Of a stretch of DNA of 64,000 nt, positions 10,028-21,423 are shown piece by piece. The DNA is from Allacma fusca. Its lineage: Eukaryota; Arthropoda; Collembola; Symphypleona; Sminthuridae. Where the stretch lies: positions 33,056,654 through 33,120,653 of the forward strand of contig OX359250.1 of NCBI GenBank assembly GCA_947179485.1, read 5' to 3'. A program made the translations under genes and the position numbers. The stretch's first letter is position 1. Each line of letters starts with the position of its first letter. Below the pieces are notes generated by a model. That model was not told the DNA's origin. It did not search any database and saw only the letters and a program-made list of their open reading frames with translations.

Positions 10028-13000
10028 TTACAGCACATTGACAGACTCCCTATCGTCGGTGATTCTACCATCTCCGTCGTGATGGAGTTTGAGCGTAAGT
10101 TTGGGTTTCTCATCCAGGGATTCTTCGGAGGTGGAGAATGAGGCCATGCCATCGCAATGAGCAGAGGAGGAATTAGTCTGTTCAAAATCATTTCTGGTTT
10201 CCTTTTTAATAGTCATGGATTCCATTTCCTCGTCTGAGTCATCGGATCTATAAAAGAATTTTTTTGGTCTTTGACTGCTACTGCCACTATTGCTGGAATG
10301 AGTGTTGCTGGTGGGTAACATGCGGGACTTGTGCTCAATATCGTGGGATAAATTGAGAAGGCTCGTGGTTTTGTGCAAGTCGGCATTGCTGTACGACGAC
10401 GTCTCAATGATAGCCTTCTTAATATCTTCATGACTAAAAATGTGGTTTTCTAGCTCAGCACGGAAAAAGAACTTGAGATGGCATTGGGTGCAGTCGTAGG
10501 GACGGGAATGAAGACCATGTTCGACCATATGCTCCTGGAGTTTTTTCGCTGTGGTCCACGTAGTACTGCACATGTAGCAAGTGAATGCAGAACAGCCCTC
10601 AAACGTGTGCTCAATGAGGTGACACTGGAGTTTAAGTGGTGAGTCAAAGTAAACATGACTACATAGATGACATTCATGATTAGAACCTTCATTCATGAGA
10701 TGTGTCGCGACATGAGACTGTATTTCGTCCTCACTAGCAAAACTCATTTGACATTTGATACATTGATATGATCTTCGGGTGGCAGGAGTACTACCACTGC
10801 CAGTCGTGCATCTTTTACCTGTGGTATCCTCCGAAGGAGAATCTAATGATTTGATGTACCTTTTTGGAGACGAATTGGGTTGAGTTGTCAAGGAAAGTGA
10901 GCTCTTGCCATAACACTCTTGACAAACATAAGTTTGCACTCCATTTGTCAAGCCATTTACAATCAAGCGGGAGGACTTATCTTCATGTCGTAGACAGAGA
11001 CGGCATTGAAGAGGTGGGGAAGAAAGTGGCATAGAACTTAGAGAGGTAGCAGAGTTGCTACTGTTGTCACACTGTTTCGTATGGAATCGAGCATGCATTT
11101 GAATTTCTATATCGGTTATTAATGTTTGACGACAGACGATACATGTGACAGGCAAGGGTGATGCAGAGTTATTCCCATTGTTACCATTGACGTACGAGGT
11201 GTTTCCACTGCCCTGACAATGCTGCTTCATGTGAACGTAGAATGACTCCTCCGAGGTAATATTGAGTTTGCAGCCCGTACATGTATTACCAGAGACTACT
11301 TTGCAATGTGTGAGTTTGTGTTCGGCGAGGAGGGTTGCAGTGGGACAAACTTCATCACAAATATTGCATTTATGCTTTCCTGTGGCCACAATATGCGTTT
11401 TCATATGATTCTCTAAATCTGATCGGCTCTTACAATTTTCATTACAATAGGCACAGTGAAGACTTAGCGTGTGGTGATTACTTGTCGTACTACTATTGTG
11501 AGAATGATGTGATCCGGACTTTTGACCAGACTTGGAGAGATTGGTACTTGACGATGATCGTTCAGAGTTGGCTGTTTGGGACGAGCTGTGGGAGGCTGTC
11601 GTGGAGATGTGATGGACTTGTTTACGATGACTCGTCAGTTCCGATTCGTTGCCGATGGACTTGTCACAAATGTCACATTTCAACTCTTTACCTTTTGCAG
11701 AGCTGGACGAAGTACTTCCTTTTTTGTTTGATTTTGTATTGTTGCTGCTTGCATGATTCGAATGGGTCGACGCGGTGTCGGGCTCACCATTGATCACGGC
11801 CGAGTGGTGGGTCTGCATGTGCTTGTCCAAAAGGAACTCCACATGGAAGGCTTCTTCACACATCTTACACCGGAACTGCTTCTGGTGGGTACTCAGATGA
11901 AATTGCAAATCCAGTTCTGTCACAAAGGAAGCACTGCACAGAAGACACCGGTAAGGAGATATTTTCCTCAGATGAGCCATTTTTACATGTACCTGCAACA
12001 ACCATTGCCACATGTCAACTACTGTAATCACCTTACAATACTTACTAAAATCTCCCTCCTCATTTAAAACACCACCAATATGACAAACGTGCATTTCTAA
12101 AAGCCCCGTCTCAAAACCGGCTTCAATTTCAACTGTATATACTCACGACCTCACAACGGCATGCATGGACATGCTCTTTCATGCGTCCATAAAGTACATA
12201 TGTACACTATGCATTCTTTTACTTCTTACTGCCTAAAAAGCAACTGAGGGCACATACCTGAAACTCAAATTCCGAGCGGAATATAGTTGTGCAAGAATTG
12301 CATCGGAATAGTTTGCACTCATTGGAATGTTTGACGGCAAAGTGAACCTGAATAGACACTTTAGAATCAAACATTTCCTTGCACAAGGAACACCGGTATA
12401 AATGATGGGCATGAATATCCATGAGATGTTTCTGGAGTTCATCTGGCTTTCCAAATAATTTCAAGCAACTTTGACAACCATACTCAGTTGTTGTAGTCAG
12501 GTAATGAGCCATGGCATGGTTCTCAAGTTGATCTTCGGTAGCAAACTCATTCTCGCATTCTTCGCAAACAAACTTGTGCACTACTTCTTCTAAATGACTT
12601 TTCAGGTGGGTTCTAAACGACTCAAAATCCCGGAATCCGGCATTGCATTGATTACAGAGGAGACTATGGGGGCCAAGAGAGACAGGGTTATTGGGAAGGG
12701 GAGCTCCGGGAGAGAGACCATGAACATTCTCCTCGTCATCTCTTTTAGGTTTTTTTGCCGGGATGATAAGGCTCCCACTTAAAGATGATGGTCCAGATTC
12801 CACTTTGTTTTTCTTACTCAGATCTGTGGGTTTCACTTGCGGTGGTTCAGGCGAGCACACCTGTTGATTGGAAGAACAGTTTTAAATCCCACCAATACTT
12901 CTTTACAGTCCCTCTACATCAGTCTAACATTATCTACATAACACACGAAACCTCGATAAAAACATGCTTCATGCTTACATACACACTATGATACCCTCTT

Positions 13001-16000
13001 CAAATCTTGCTCTTCTCACTCTTGACTGTCTTGACTATCAAAGATAAACGGATAAAGGAAATGTACACCCTCTCCACTTCAACTCCCTCATTATACACCA
13101 TTAGCGTGTACGCGTACTTAAAACCTAATGGATTCTCATTACAATCTTACTATATAAGCACAATGAGCGACAACTTACTTGCTCTTCCTTTCAGTCCTTT
13201 CCTTTTATACAGTGATTTTTACTTCGCTTTCAATTAAATTGAAATCAACCTCAATATTACCAACGACCTCCGTGTTTTTTAGCATGGGCTTCCTTCCCTC
13301 CATGATCAAAACCCGAGCGTGGATGTACCGTCAATGAGTAATTTTTTAGGAGGTAACTGTCTTCCCTAACTAATGTGATTCCCTCAGAGTATGTGTCCAA
13401 CATAGCCTAGGCTACGTTTATTCTTCCCTCTTACATGCATTCATACATATCGTCATACATCCATAATAATTACTTCATTTACCTGTGTTTGCTTTCTGTT
13501 CCGTGGATTCGCATGGAAAATAAGGAAATGCTCCACGTAGGCAATGCTATTTGGAAAAGCAATAGCACACTGGGCACAGAATGAATTCTCCTTGGCTTTG
13601 GCTTGCAAGTAGCCCGACAGACTGTGAACACTCATGGCATGTTTATGCAACGAGCTCAAACTGGAAAATTTCATGGTGCAGAAATTACACGCTAAATGAC
13701 CCACTGATGAGAGGCAATCTGGTGGTGACATTCCTGGAGGTGTCTCAATTGGTGATAAATGATTGGACATCTCCCCCAAATCACCATTTAACAACGGTCC
13801 TGTGTATTTACAAAGACAACAAAATTCATTAGTCTAAACTAAATGCATTGACTCGTAGCATAGCAAGTGACTATTTCATTAAGCTCTCCAACACTCTTCC
13901 CACTGGTCAAACCCTCAGCCCAAATGAGAGCATCAAATATTTTGAGTGATGGCTGACCATCAATTGATGGGATTAACTGTATAGTAATATCGAGTAGCCC
14001 ATCTTGGCAGGTGTATTTACTAACATTTCCCTCATATTTACATATAGTACAGGAGGAAAATTCTTACATGACTATATTAAGTTGGAGTAATATTCCTGAG
14101 GTTTGTCATTGTTTATTATTATAACCTTTCTCTCAAGGCTTGTATGACAATATATACGGGTATAGGACTTTTGTAAAACAAATATTATAGTTTTTCAAAA
14201 AGCCGGAATGAACTCAGTCTTAATTTCCCTTTAATGACTTGTGAAGAAATCAGTCAGGGTCATTGAAACGGTATTGCTACACAAATATAATCAAATGGGG
14301 TAACAATTTATCCTTTAAATGGCTATTAGGAGTGATACACAGTTGTAAACTTCCTCAAAGTTTCGGAGCATGTTTCATTGATAGGGAAAATTCTCCGTAA
14401 GCTTCTGTTGAAACTGACCATGCGTGATGTACCTGTATAGCCTCTGAAGATCCCTAGTGTTATGAGTATTGAGACTCGCGATTAATGTCCGTCGGTCTAA
14501 TTTTAATCAAGTATGAGGAAACAAAGTACACGAAGAGTGTTGAGAAATATCCGTGTGAAGAGTGTCCCTATCAGCTCGAAGGATAAAATTTGATTTTGTT
14601 TTGAACACATTTTTAATTAGCATCATGATTATAATCAGCCCGAACCCATAACGAAAAATAGACTTTCGTGAAGTCAAAGAGATAAGACGGACAAATGAAA
14701 CAATGGCATGCCCAAGTTGAAAAGAATTAAGCCGAGCCGAAACATGAATGAACAAGTTTTATGCCTTTATCAGGTTACCCCTCTCAACTCCACTCCGATA
14801 TATTATCATATACATACAAAACATGAATAAGTAGAGAGTCCTTACCGTGCATGGCTTGAACATGAAGTTGTAGTGCTTCCATTGTAGTAAATGAATCTTT
14901 TGTACAGTAGATGCAAGCCAACTTTGGGATTGGAAAGGGTAGCATGAGCCGTGGTGAAGTATGCTCTAGATCAGGGTTTCTGGTCCTTGTTGAGGGAGAT
15001 GACGATGGAGTCTTTGGCGAAGTCGACCTTCTCTTACAGCCCGTGCTATCATTCTTTTCAGGGGTTGAGGAACTAATGGGCCGGTGATGGTGTGAAACGT
15101 GAGCCTGACCATTTATATAAGTACAACATTTAAAATCGTTATTCGTTATAATCATAATAATTCAATTTCATTTTACAGTCATATGGGCTCTCAGTTACAT
15201 TTGAAACGGAAGGACTACTCCTGCACTATTTGCTTAGGAACATTCCTTAATGTTAGTAATGCTCCCAAGTTATTTTCTCTCATTGAAAAAAAAAATATTT
15301 CCCAGCAATCCCATCATTTGGTCGTAGGCACACGGTATCATAAACAACAACCCTGATTTGCAATAAAAACAGCAAAACTCAAAGGAAAAATATAAAAAAA
15401 AGGTAGCGCAAAAATGTATGAGCTAATGTCAGGGTAAATCTTAATATTTATCATGACTTCTTGCAGAGAAAAGTTTCTAGGTGCGTCTCACGGCTCCCGT
15501 TCAAATGCTAGTGTATTTATTCACTCTGTACCACCTGCTTTAGAGTAATCATGTTTCATGGTTATTAATTTCAATGTTTTTTCTACCTGAAGTTCTTCAC
15601 CCGTCGGAAAAGTGCCTGTACACTGAAGACATCGGAAAGGCCCAGGACTAGGTGAGCTGTCCACAGACTCTTTCTTATGATTTTGCATGTGGGAAGTCAG
15701 AGCTGCAGCTGTGTTATAACCTCGATTGCATATCACACATTGAAACGGCTTCTGATGGTCATGAGTTTTCATGTGAATCTTCAGATGATCACTACGCAAA
15801 GGAATATTGAATTGAAAAAAAAAATATATTAGCAATGTAATTCTTACGAATGTCATTTCAAAACAATAAAAATCATGCAAAAATTATCATCCGCAGGAGT
15901 TTTGGATATATAGATACGTGTAAGTCGTTTTTTCGCAATATATTTTTTCCACAAAAATATCCCCAATGGGTTCCATTTGGAACCATGTAAGTTCATGATC

Positions 16001-19000
16001 CCAGGACGTACAAGTAGACTTGACTGATTTGCCTTACTGTAAACTTTTGTCATTAACCATAAATGCAAATAAACTAGTTTTTAGTGTGCTGCCCAAGCTG
16101 GACACATAATAAAGGGATTTAAAATATGAACCATAAATACTTGCCTTCTCAATTCAACTAATCAACAACATGACAGCATGTAATAGAGGTTTCTTGAGTA
16201 TGGTCTACTATGATAAATATAAGAAAGTCTTAAAGAGCTAGACTCGAATAACCAACGACAAACTTCCAACTACACAGGAAGTCTTCCTGGAAGATACAAA
16301 AGAAAGGAGGAGCTGGTCACAACTTATTGGAGATAAAACTAAACTCCATTGAAAATGACATCATTCCCTTCGAAAAAAAATACTGCTTCCATCCTAAAGT
16401 CATTTCATTCCAACAGACTTCATTATGCTCACATTGTACATACAAGCACAATTTTAATAATAACTTGTAACTTTTTCCCCATTTACTCCAAACGTCCACT
16501 CGTCCCCATACGTTGGTATTATGGAAATAAAAATAGAATGATTGACAATAATTCAAAAATGAATCACTCTCTCAAAATTGAAGGTTACCTTCTAGAGAAT
16601 GCCGATTCGCAATGGGGGCACCGATATTTTTTATCACCAGTGTGAAGCTTAACATGTCGATCACGACTCCGCTTGTGTTTGAACAGACGCTGACAGAAAT
16701 CACACTTGAATGGCATTTGGTCGCTATGGCTCTATAAATGAGAAAAAAAATGTCATTTTATTGTCCCACAAGAAAGCAAAATTTATTTTATTTAGAAAAA
16801 AAACCTTAAGTCATGTGTAGGTAGTCACCCAGAAAACCATAATGTATTTTTAAACTAATTATTCACACGATTCTCACGTTGCCCTGTTTCTAAACTATGA
16901 GTCCCACTTTTGATCCCCTAACCAAATACAAGGCTACAGATTCCCCCACTATAAAATATGCATAAATATCCGGGCCTCCCATGTGTTTTCCCAAATCCTT
17001 CACACAGAGGAAAGCCAATTACTAAAAGTAAATCTCCAAAATTTAATTCTAAACATAGCATCTGGTTTACGTTGGCTCAACGGAAATTGTACAAGTGATA
17101 CGTTAATTGGAACGACTACTTCAAAATGGCTAACCTTAGTGACACATTATATTTCCCTCAGTCGATGTATTTTTGCATGCAATAAAACATAATATACATA
17201 ACTAAAGGTAAAGAATGGGGATGGCAGTAATTGAGGTAAAAATTTCCCAAAATAACTGAATTTAAGTATACACAATTGCCTTACAAACATCAACTTTTCA
17301 CATTTAAAACGGGATATTTTAAACCCACAATATTAGCTTCATCCTAGCCATATATCCCTCTTAAAAAGTTACATTGTCAAGTCCCACTCCACGAGCGATT
17401 ACCAAGAGGGTATGTGCACCATAGAGCTCAGTTAAAACTTCTAAATTTAGAGTTGATTAGTGGACTCGCTGAGGGAACAGGGTCAATTTGGTGGGGTTAA
17501 ATTTATGACTGGTAAAATTGACAGGAAAATCCTTTCAATTAGCCCAAAATTGTTTTGTTTTCTATATATGCAAGCTTGACTGAGTCAAGACTGAAGCATA
17601 ATGATGTGAGTAATATACCACCAAAGTTTCGAGGCCCAAGATGAAGTAGTAGTAGTAGTTCCATGAAAAAAATATGGGAGACGAGAAAGGACACCCAGCT
17701 AGAACTTATCAGCAATACATGTCAATGTGCATATACTCAACCATCAACCAGAGCATCAGCAAGACCCTAAAGTCGTCAAAAAAGGTCTTTACTTTCCATC
17801 AATAATATTTATCACTACTTGACATCATGGTCCAGAGTGCTCAATCAACAGTCAAGATATAAACATGTACGAATCAAGAATGCTCAACAGGACAAGAAAA
17901 ATGCTCTTTCAAGAGGAAGAAACGGGAGAGGCCGTAATGCTCCCAGCTATCTGGGTCTACAGTTGAGAGTTGTGTGTGTGTGTGTGTGTACTTGTTAAGT
18001 GTTACTCTCCAATACTTCCTTAATATTTCTCTCATTTTCTCACCCAAACTTGTCTCCTAAAGGCTTCCCAAGCACACACACACACACATCTACTTTACAG
18101 TAATGACATGACTAAGACCCTTGGGTGACTCGATTCACTTTACAAGGACTATCTCTAATGGAGATAGGAGCAACGGTAGTGGGAGAGGCATGCTGGGCTC
18201 TCATTTCTTTTTTGAGTAATGTACAAGTTAAAGCCTCATGACGAGTTCACCCTTTCACTCTCCAAATATCAATTCTTGTAGTAAAGTGACTGAATTCAAT
18301 GAAATGAATGAAGGAGCAGCTAAAATAAATGAAAGGAAATAAACAAATAATGAAATGATTTTTGGTGAATAAATCACATTGTTTTAGGAATCAGGCCTCG
18401 TCAGGGATTATCAGAGGTACATTTACAGAAGTTAACTAAAATAATTGTATTATTCCAGGGGAAAAAAGTGGGTTCAGTAGAGGACGGAGACAAAAATCTA
18501 AAAGGTCTCAGTCTCACTGTTTCCACCTAGACCGAATTAAGTGACTAAAGATGATTGATATTTGCTTTTCCGAAGTTGTCAGGGAGCGTTAAATCATTTA
18601 AGATTAGGTATCCCTTTGGGACAGGGATTGTGTAAGTTAGGAAAACAGAAATCAATACTGGGTTATTTCTTACCTGTTCGTGTTTCTTGAGGTAGGAGAG
18701 ACGTGGAAATGCTTTTTCGCAGAACTGGCAAGCATACGGGGTTGATTCGGTAGGCCCGATAGTAAAATTGACCTCTGGGTCATTCCCTTCCGTGGTCAAG
18801 CTATTGGGTGTCGCACATGAGCTTGGCGACAGAGAGATTTGGTCTTCGTCGCCTGTCTCCGAATTCCAAGACAAACTTGGCTCAGTCCCTAGTGTATCTG
18901 TCAACATAATCCATCATTTTTGCTTGAGTTAACCCATCCATAACAAATCATGAGCACAATGTCATTATTATTTCTTGTTGCTACACTACCTCCATCCCTT

Positions 19001-20066
19001 ACAAATTTTACAATACCATAAATGATCCACTACCCCAACCAATGATGAACGCCTCTGACGTAAAACTTTACAGCTTTGAATACACCACAAGTAAGGAGAC
19101 TCTCCTGACATTATTATTATTTTTTAAGCAATTGAATTGATACGAGCAACCTAGCAAAATATTATGATTTCACATCTCTGTGTCCGATGGTACCTGCTAT
19201 TTTTGCTATTTCCCCTCTGTAATAATTATTATTGGTGACTGATATCCTATAATTAGCCATCTTATTGGTGACTGAGGGGAAAGATGTGTATCAATTGGTG
19301 CACACGCCTGTAATTTGATCTTATGCGTCAGATAAACCTCGGTCTGATGTTGCCATGTGCACAAGACTGTCATGCAAGAACTTCACAATGGCTAATACGT
19401 ATTTTTGTCATCCTTTCATCTAGCCTGTTTGATGACTTCTGAGAATTCCACTTTATTTACACTACACTAACTGGTAAATTTCTTTCTGTTGGGGCCAAGT
19501 TGTTATTGTACACACTGCGGTCTCTAAACACATTCCAATCACTCATCTCCAGCCCGTTCTTCTTTTACTTTTAAATGAGTTGTAGTTTGACGGACAATTA
19601 TTATTTGATGCTCATTATTCACTCGATTTCAAAACGATTTTTAAATTTACTATATTAGATACACAAAACTCATGCGCATAGATACATTTTAAAGTTCCTT
19701 ACAGACCCTGTGAAACCTCTACGAGGGGATGATAAATGTTTAAATAAGAACGTAAATTAAAATATATAATGGGGAAAAAAATAATATAACAATATGCCGT
19801 AACCTGTATTACTTATAGTGTAAATAAACAAGTTGTTTTTTTAAAGGTTACATGAAATGTGACCACAGACCACAGATAAGCCTATCACCTGATCCAATAA
19901 GTCTTTTGGGATTATTCCCAGATCGTCCTAACTACAAAAATCCAATTTACCCACAGAATAAATTTGATATGAAATCAAAAATAGTATCCTTACCGGTAGT
20001 TTCCTTGTTAGCTTGAATTTTTTCAATGAGAAGCTCTAATTTGCTACTATTCCCTTTGAACAACAT
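10028..20066 (-). CDS. ZNF423: ZNF423/ZNF521-family (Oaz) multi-zinc-finger transcription factor, eight coding exons
   Basis: Exons in transcript order: 20066-19994, 18897-18674, 16731-16589, 15791-15587, 15104-14846, 13799-13483, 12860-12258, 11992-10028. All seven introns are GT-AG, phases agree, and the total of 3789 nt gives 1262 residues plus TAA. There are 24 C2H2 fingers: one group at residues 79-221, F6-F8 at 277-397, F9-F15 at 476-670, F16-F20 at 714-912, and the last four at 1019-1129. A four-cysteine element sits at 938-968. Near-identical family blocks are [40 protein letters not shown] and CHLIEH. Length is close to vertebrate ZNF423 (about 1280). Known roles in the family are DNA binding with SMADs in BMP signalling and antagonism of EBF/Collier factors in the nucleus. 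Human ZNF423 has 30 fingers, so some are absent here. One orthologue of the vertebrate pair is expected in an arthropod. Confidence 0.95.
10199..10210 (-). other. IKKE SUMOylation consensus in the C-terminal tail
   Basis: Residues 1203-1206 read I-K-K-E (hydrophobic-K-x-E) immediately after an acidic run ([10 protein letters not shown]). Acidic or phosphorylatable residues near such a site often aid modification. Use in vivo is unproven. Confidence 0.4.
10913..11005 (-). other. CxxC-x23-CxxC element between fingers 20 and 22
   Basis: Cysteines at residues 938, 941, 965 and 968 with LIVNGL between the pairs. The vertebrate family has the same arrangement (CALC, then LDVNGL, then CAGC), so this is a conserved four-cysteine zinc site and not a decayed C2H2 finger. 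Confidence 0.7.
12258..12860 (-). other. ZNF423: ZNF423-like exon 7: PxDLS motif, basic motif, fingers 9-13
   Basis: Acceptor CAACAG|GTGTGC, donor TTTCAG|GTATGT. Encodes residues 408-608: KPTDLSKK at 417-424, AKKPKRDD at 442-449, fingers 9-12 and most of finger 13. [20 protein letters not shown] and [10 protein letters not shown] are close matches to the vertebrate proteins. Finger 13 is interrupted at EFEFQ|VHVK. Confidence 0.95.
12816..12830 (-). other. PTDLS: CtBP-binding-type motif in the ZNF423-like protein
   Basis: Residues 418-422 read PTDLS followed by KK, fitting the P-x-D-L-S-K consensus by which repressors recruit CtBP. It lies in an unstructured linker between fingers 8 and 9, where it would be accessible. 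That it is functional is inference. Confidence 0.55.
13483..13799 (-). other. ZNF423: ZNF423-like exon 6: fingers 7 and 8
   Basis: Acceptor ATACACAG|GACCG (completes a Gly codon), donor ACACAG|GTAAAT. Encodes residues 303-407 with fingers at 339-360 ([10 protein letters not shown]) and 376-397 ([10 protein letters not shown]), both Cx2Cx12Hx4H. Vertebrate ZNF423 has extra fingers in this central region that I do not find here. Confidence 0.93.
14846..15104 (-). other. ZNF423: ZNF423-like exon 5: Ser/Pro linker and finger 6
   Basis: Acceptor GGTCAG|GCTCAC, donor CACG|GTAAGG (phase 1). Encodes residues 216-302: the finger 5 histidines (AHVSHHH), a Ser/Pro/Thr-rich linker with KRR, then finger 6 ([11 protein letters not shown], Cx2Cx13Hx4H). 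Finger 6 aligns with the vertebrate finger that has the same one-residue insertion (YCSKRDF). Confidence 0.94.
15587..15791 (-). other. ZNF423: ZNF423-like exon 4: rest of finger 3, finger 4, most of finger 5
   Basis: Acceptor TTGCGTAG|TGATCA completes the Ser codon of SRSDHLKIH. Encodes residues to 215: finger 4 ([12 protein letters not shown]) and finger 5 up to EELQ, whose histidines are in exon 5. Donor CTTCAG|GTAGAA, phase 0. Confidence 0.95.
16589..16731 (-). other. ZNF423: ZNF423-like exon 3: finger 2 and first half of finger 3
   Basis: Acceptor TTATAG|AGCCAT, donor AGAAG|GTAACC (phase 2). Encodes residues 100-147, including [10 protein letters not shown] and the linker TGDKKYRC. This stretch is the best conserved in the whole family. 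Finger 3 is split at FSR|SDH. Confidence 0.96.
16732..18673 (-). other. ZNF423-like intron 2 (1.94 kb), the longest in the gene
   Basis: Noncoding. Holds a (GT)10 run at 17970-17989, a (CA) run at 18072-18088 and a short AGT trinucleotide run near 17646-17660. I see no exon, mobile element or RNA gene inside it. Confidence 0.8.
18674..18897 (-). other. ZNF423: ZNF423-like exon 2: acidic/Ser linker and finger 1
   Basis: Acceptor TTGACAG|ATACAC, donor GAACAG|GTAAGA. Encodes residues 25-99: a Ser/Asp/Glu-rich stretch, then [12 protein letters not shown] and most of finger 1. That finger's last His comes from the next exon (HEQ|SH). This is the finger next to 'RLSYLKHHEQSHSDK' in vertebrates. 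Confidence 0.95.
19994..20066 (-). other. ZNF423: ZNF423-like coding exon 1 (start codon)
   Basis: ATG at 20066-20064 opens [18 protein letters not shown], then ANKETT. Stops TAA and TGA lie in frame just upstream, with no AG between TGA and ATG, so this ATG is the first usable codon unless an acceptor inside the exon is used. Donor CTACCG|GTAAGG leaves phase 1. The peptide is helical and charged and carries no finger. Confidence 0.75.
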
Positions 20067-20397
20067 AATTACGTCGTCCGGGGCAAGTCATTACTAATAG
20101 TTCACACAGTTTTTTGAAATCTTCCCAAACCTTGCTAAATCTTTTCTTCCAGTCAAATCATAAATGAACGGAACATTCGTGTGTAGATCCGAGTTAATTA
20201 GATAATTCCCACTTCTTCAGTCTCTTCTCAAGGTACGAAGCATACGGATATTCCGGCGTAGGTTTGATGAGGAGTCTCAATATAACCACTTAACGATTAG
20301 CATCAGCTGAACCATATCAAAATTTTTGAGCAAGGTTAGGAAGGAACATTTTTTGGCTATTCACAGTTCTATACTCCACAATCAATCTCTGCAGTGG

Positions 20398-20420
20398 GAG
20401 AGAGAGAGAGAGAGAGAGAA
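20398..20420. repeat. (GA)n microsatellite
   Basis: Uninterrupted AG/GA run of about eleven units, some 330 bases upstream of the ZNF423-like start codon. Confidence 0.95.
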
Positions 20421-21389
20421 AACGGAATTTAGGGAAATATTTGAGCGTGTCAGACTTTGTGAGAGGACCACTTGTTGCCTTTATAACGTCGTGCATACAA
20501 AAAAAAGAGTCTTTCCACGTTACTGCATTAAGAAATCCCCCCTCCCCTTTTTTATTCAACAAGCTACACACTGAATTGAAACCCTTCCAAACTGATACAA
20601 TTTTATATATTTTTACTTGAAAGCCTTCAAACGGAGTGAAAAAGTTGAGTGGGCATAAAGTCGCTCTTTTGTATGTATGGTTGTGTAGAAGACGCAGACC
20701 TTAATCCTTGTGTCACAGAACCATGGAATCAGCTGGCAATGGTAAAGAGAGTGAGAAATGACGCAGAAAATCTGCACAGAGGATCCTTCCTCTGAGAAAG
20801 AATGATCCCAAGTATCTCAGAGGAACTGCTTACTTTCAGAGGAGGAAATGTGTGTGTAGATAAATGTGTCAGAATTTATTTTTTTTTTAAACAAGAAAGA
20901 AGTGAGGTATCAAATTATATCATTGCATGAGAAGCTCGGGGTCTCAACACTTAATCATATGTATACTCTCAAGACTTGGAGCTATGAACACAAGGGAATA
21001 TATAAATATATATATAGGATCGTTTCGGTGGTCGAATACCAAGTTTTGAGCCACAGGGTTACACGTTGCACTCCTCAAGTGATTAGAAGACAAAAGATAA
21101 GAGCGGATAACTGATATATAGTGACGAGAATTTTTGTCACACATTCAAAGATGATCGACTGTGCGGAGAGCTCACCCACACATATGGGAAAGAGCGTAAA
21201 AAAAAATTGTTCGGAGTTGAGAACAATAGGACTAATCCACGCGGAGCAGGTCAATCGATCAAAAAATTTGATGGGACTGACTGACTGACTAAGAATGTTC
21301 TCTCTCTATATTTTGCTTCTTCTGGTTCTTGTTGTTGTTCCTGGCTCTATCGTCATCGACACAAGTATTCCGTATATAGTGCCCTGTGC

Positions 21390-21391
<2 letters not shown>

Positions 21392-21421
<30 letters not shown>
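21392..21421. repeat. (TG)n microsatellite
   Basis: About fifteen uninterrupted TG units. Confidence 0.95.

Positions 21422-21423
<2 letters not shown>

Larger units (their letters stand above)
10028..11992 (-). other. ZNF423: ZNF423-like exon 8: fingers 14-20, C4 element, last four fingers, C-terminal tail
   Basis: Acceptor GTTGCAG|GTACAT. This 1965-nt exon codes residues 609-1262 and ends in TAA at 10030-10028. It has eleven complete C2H2 fingers and low-complexity Ser/Asn/His linkers (about 678-708 and 738-786). The tail after residue 1129 is acidic and Ser-rich ([10 protein letters not shown]) with an IKKE SUMO consensus. Four fingers at 1019-1129 ([10 protein letters not shown] to ENHIFSH) match the vertebrate C-terminal cluster linked to EBF interaction. 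Confidence 0.96.

Noticed and set aside
11335-11793. 152-codon plus-strand frame opposite the zinc-finger exon
   Set aside because: Antisense shadow of the real minus-strand coding exon, whose C2H2 pattern explains the open frame.
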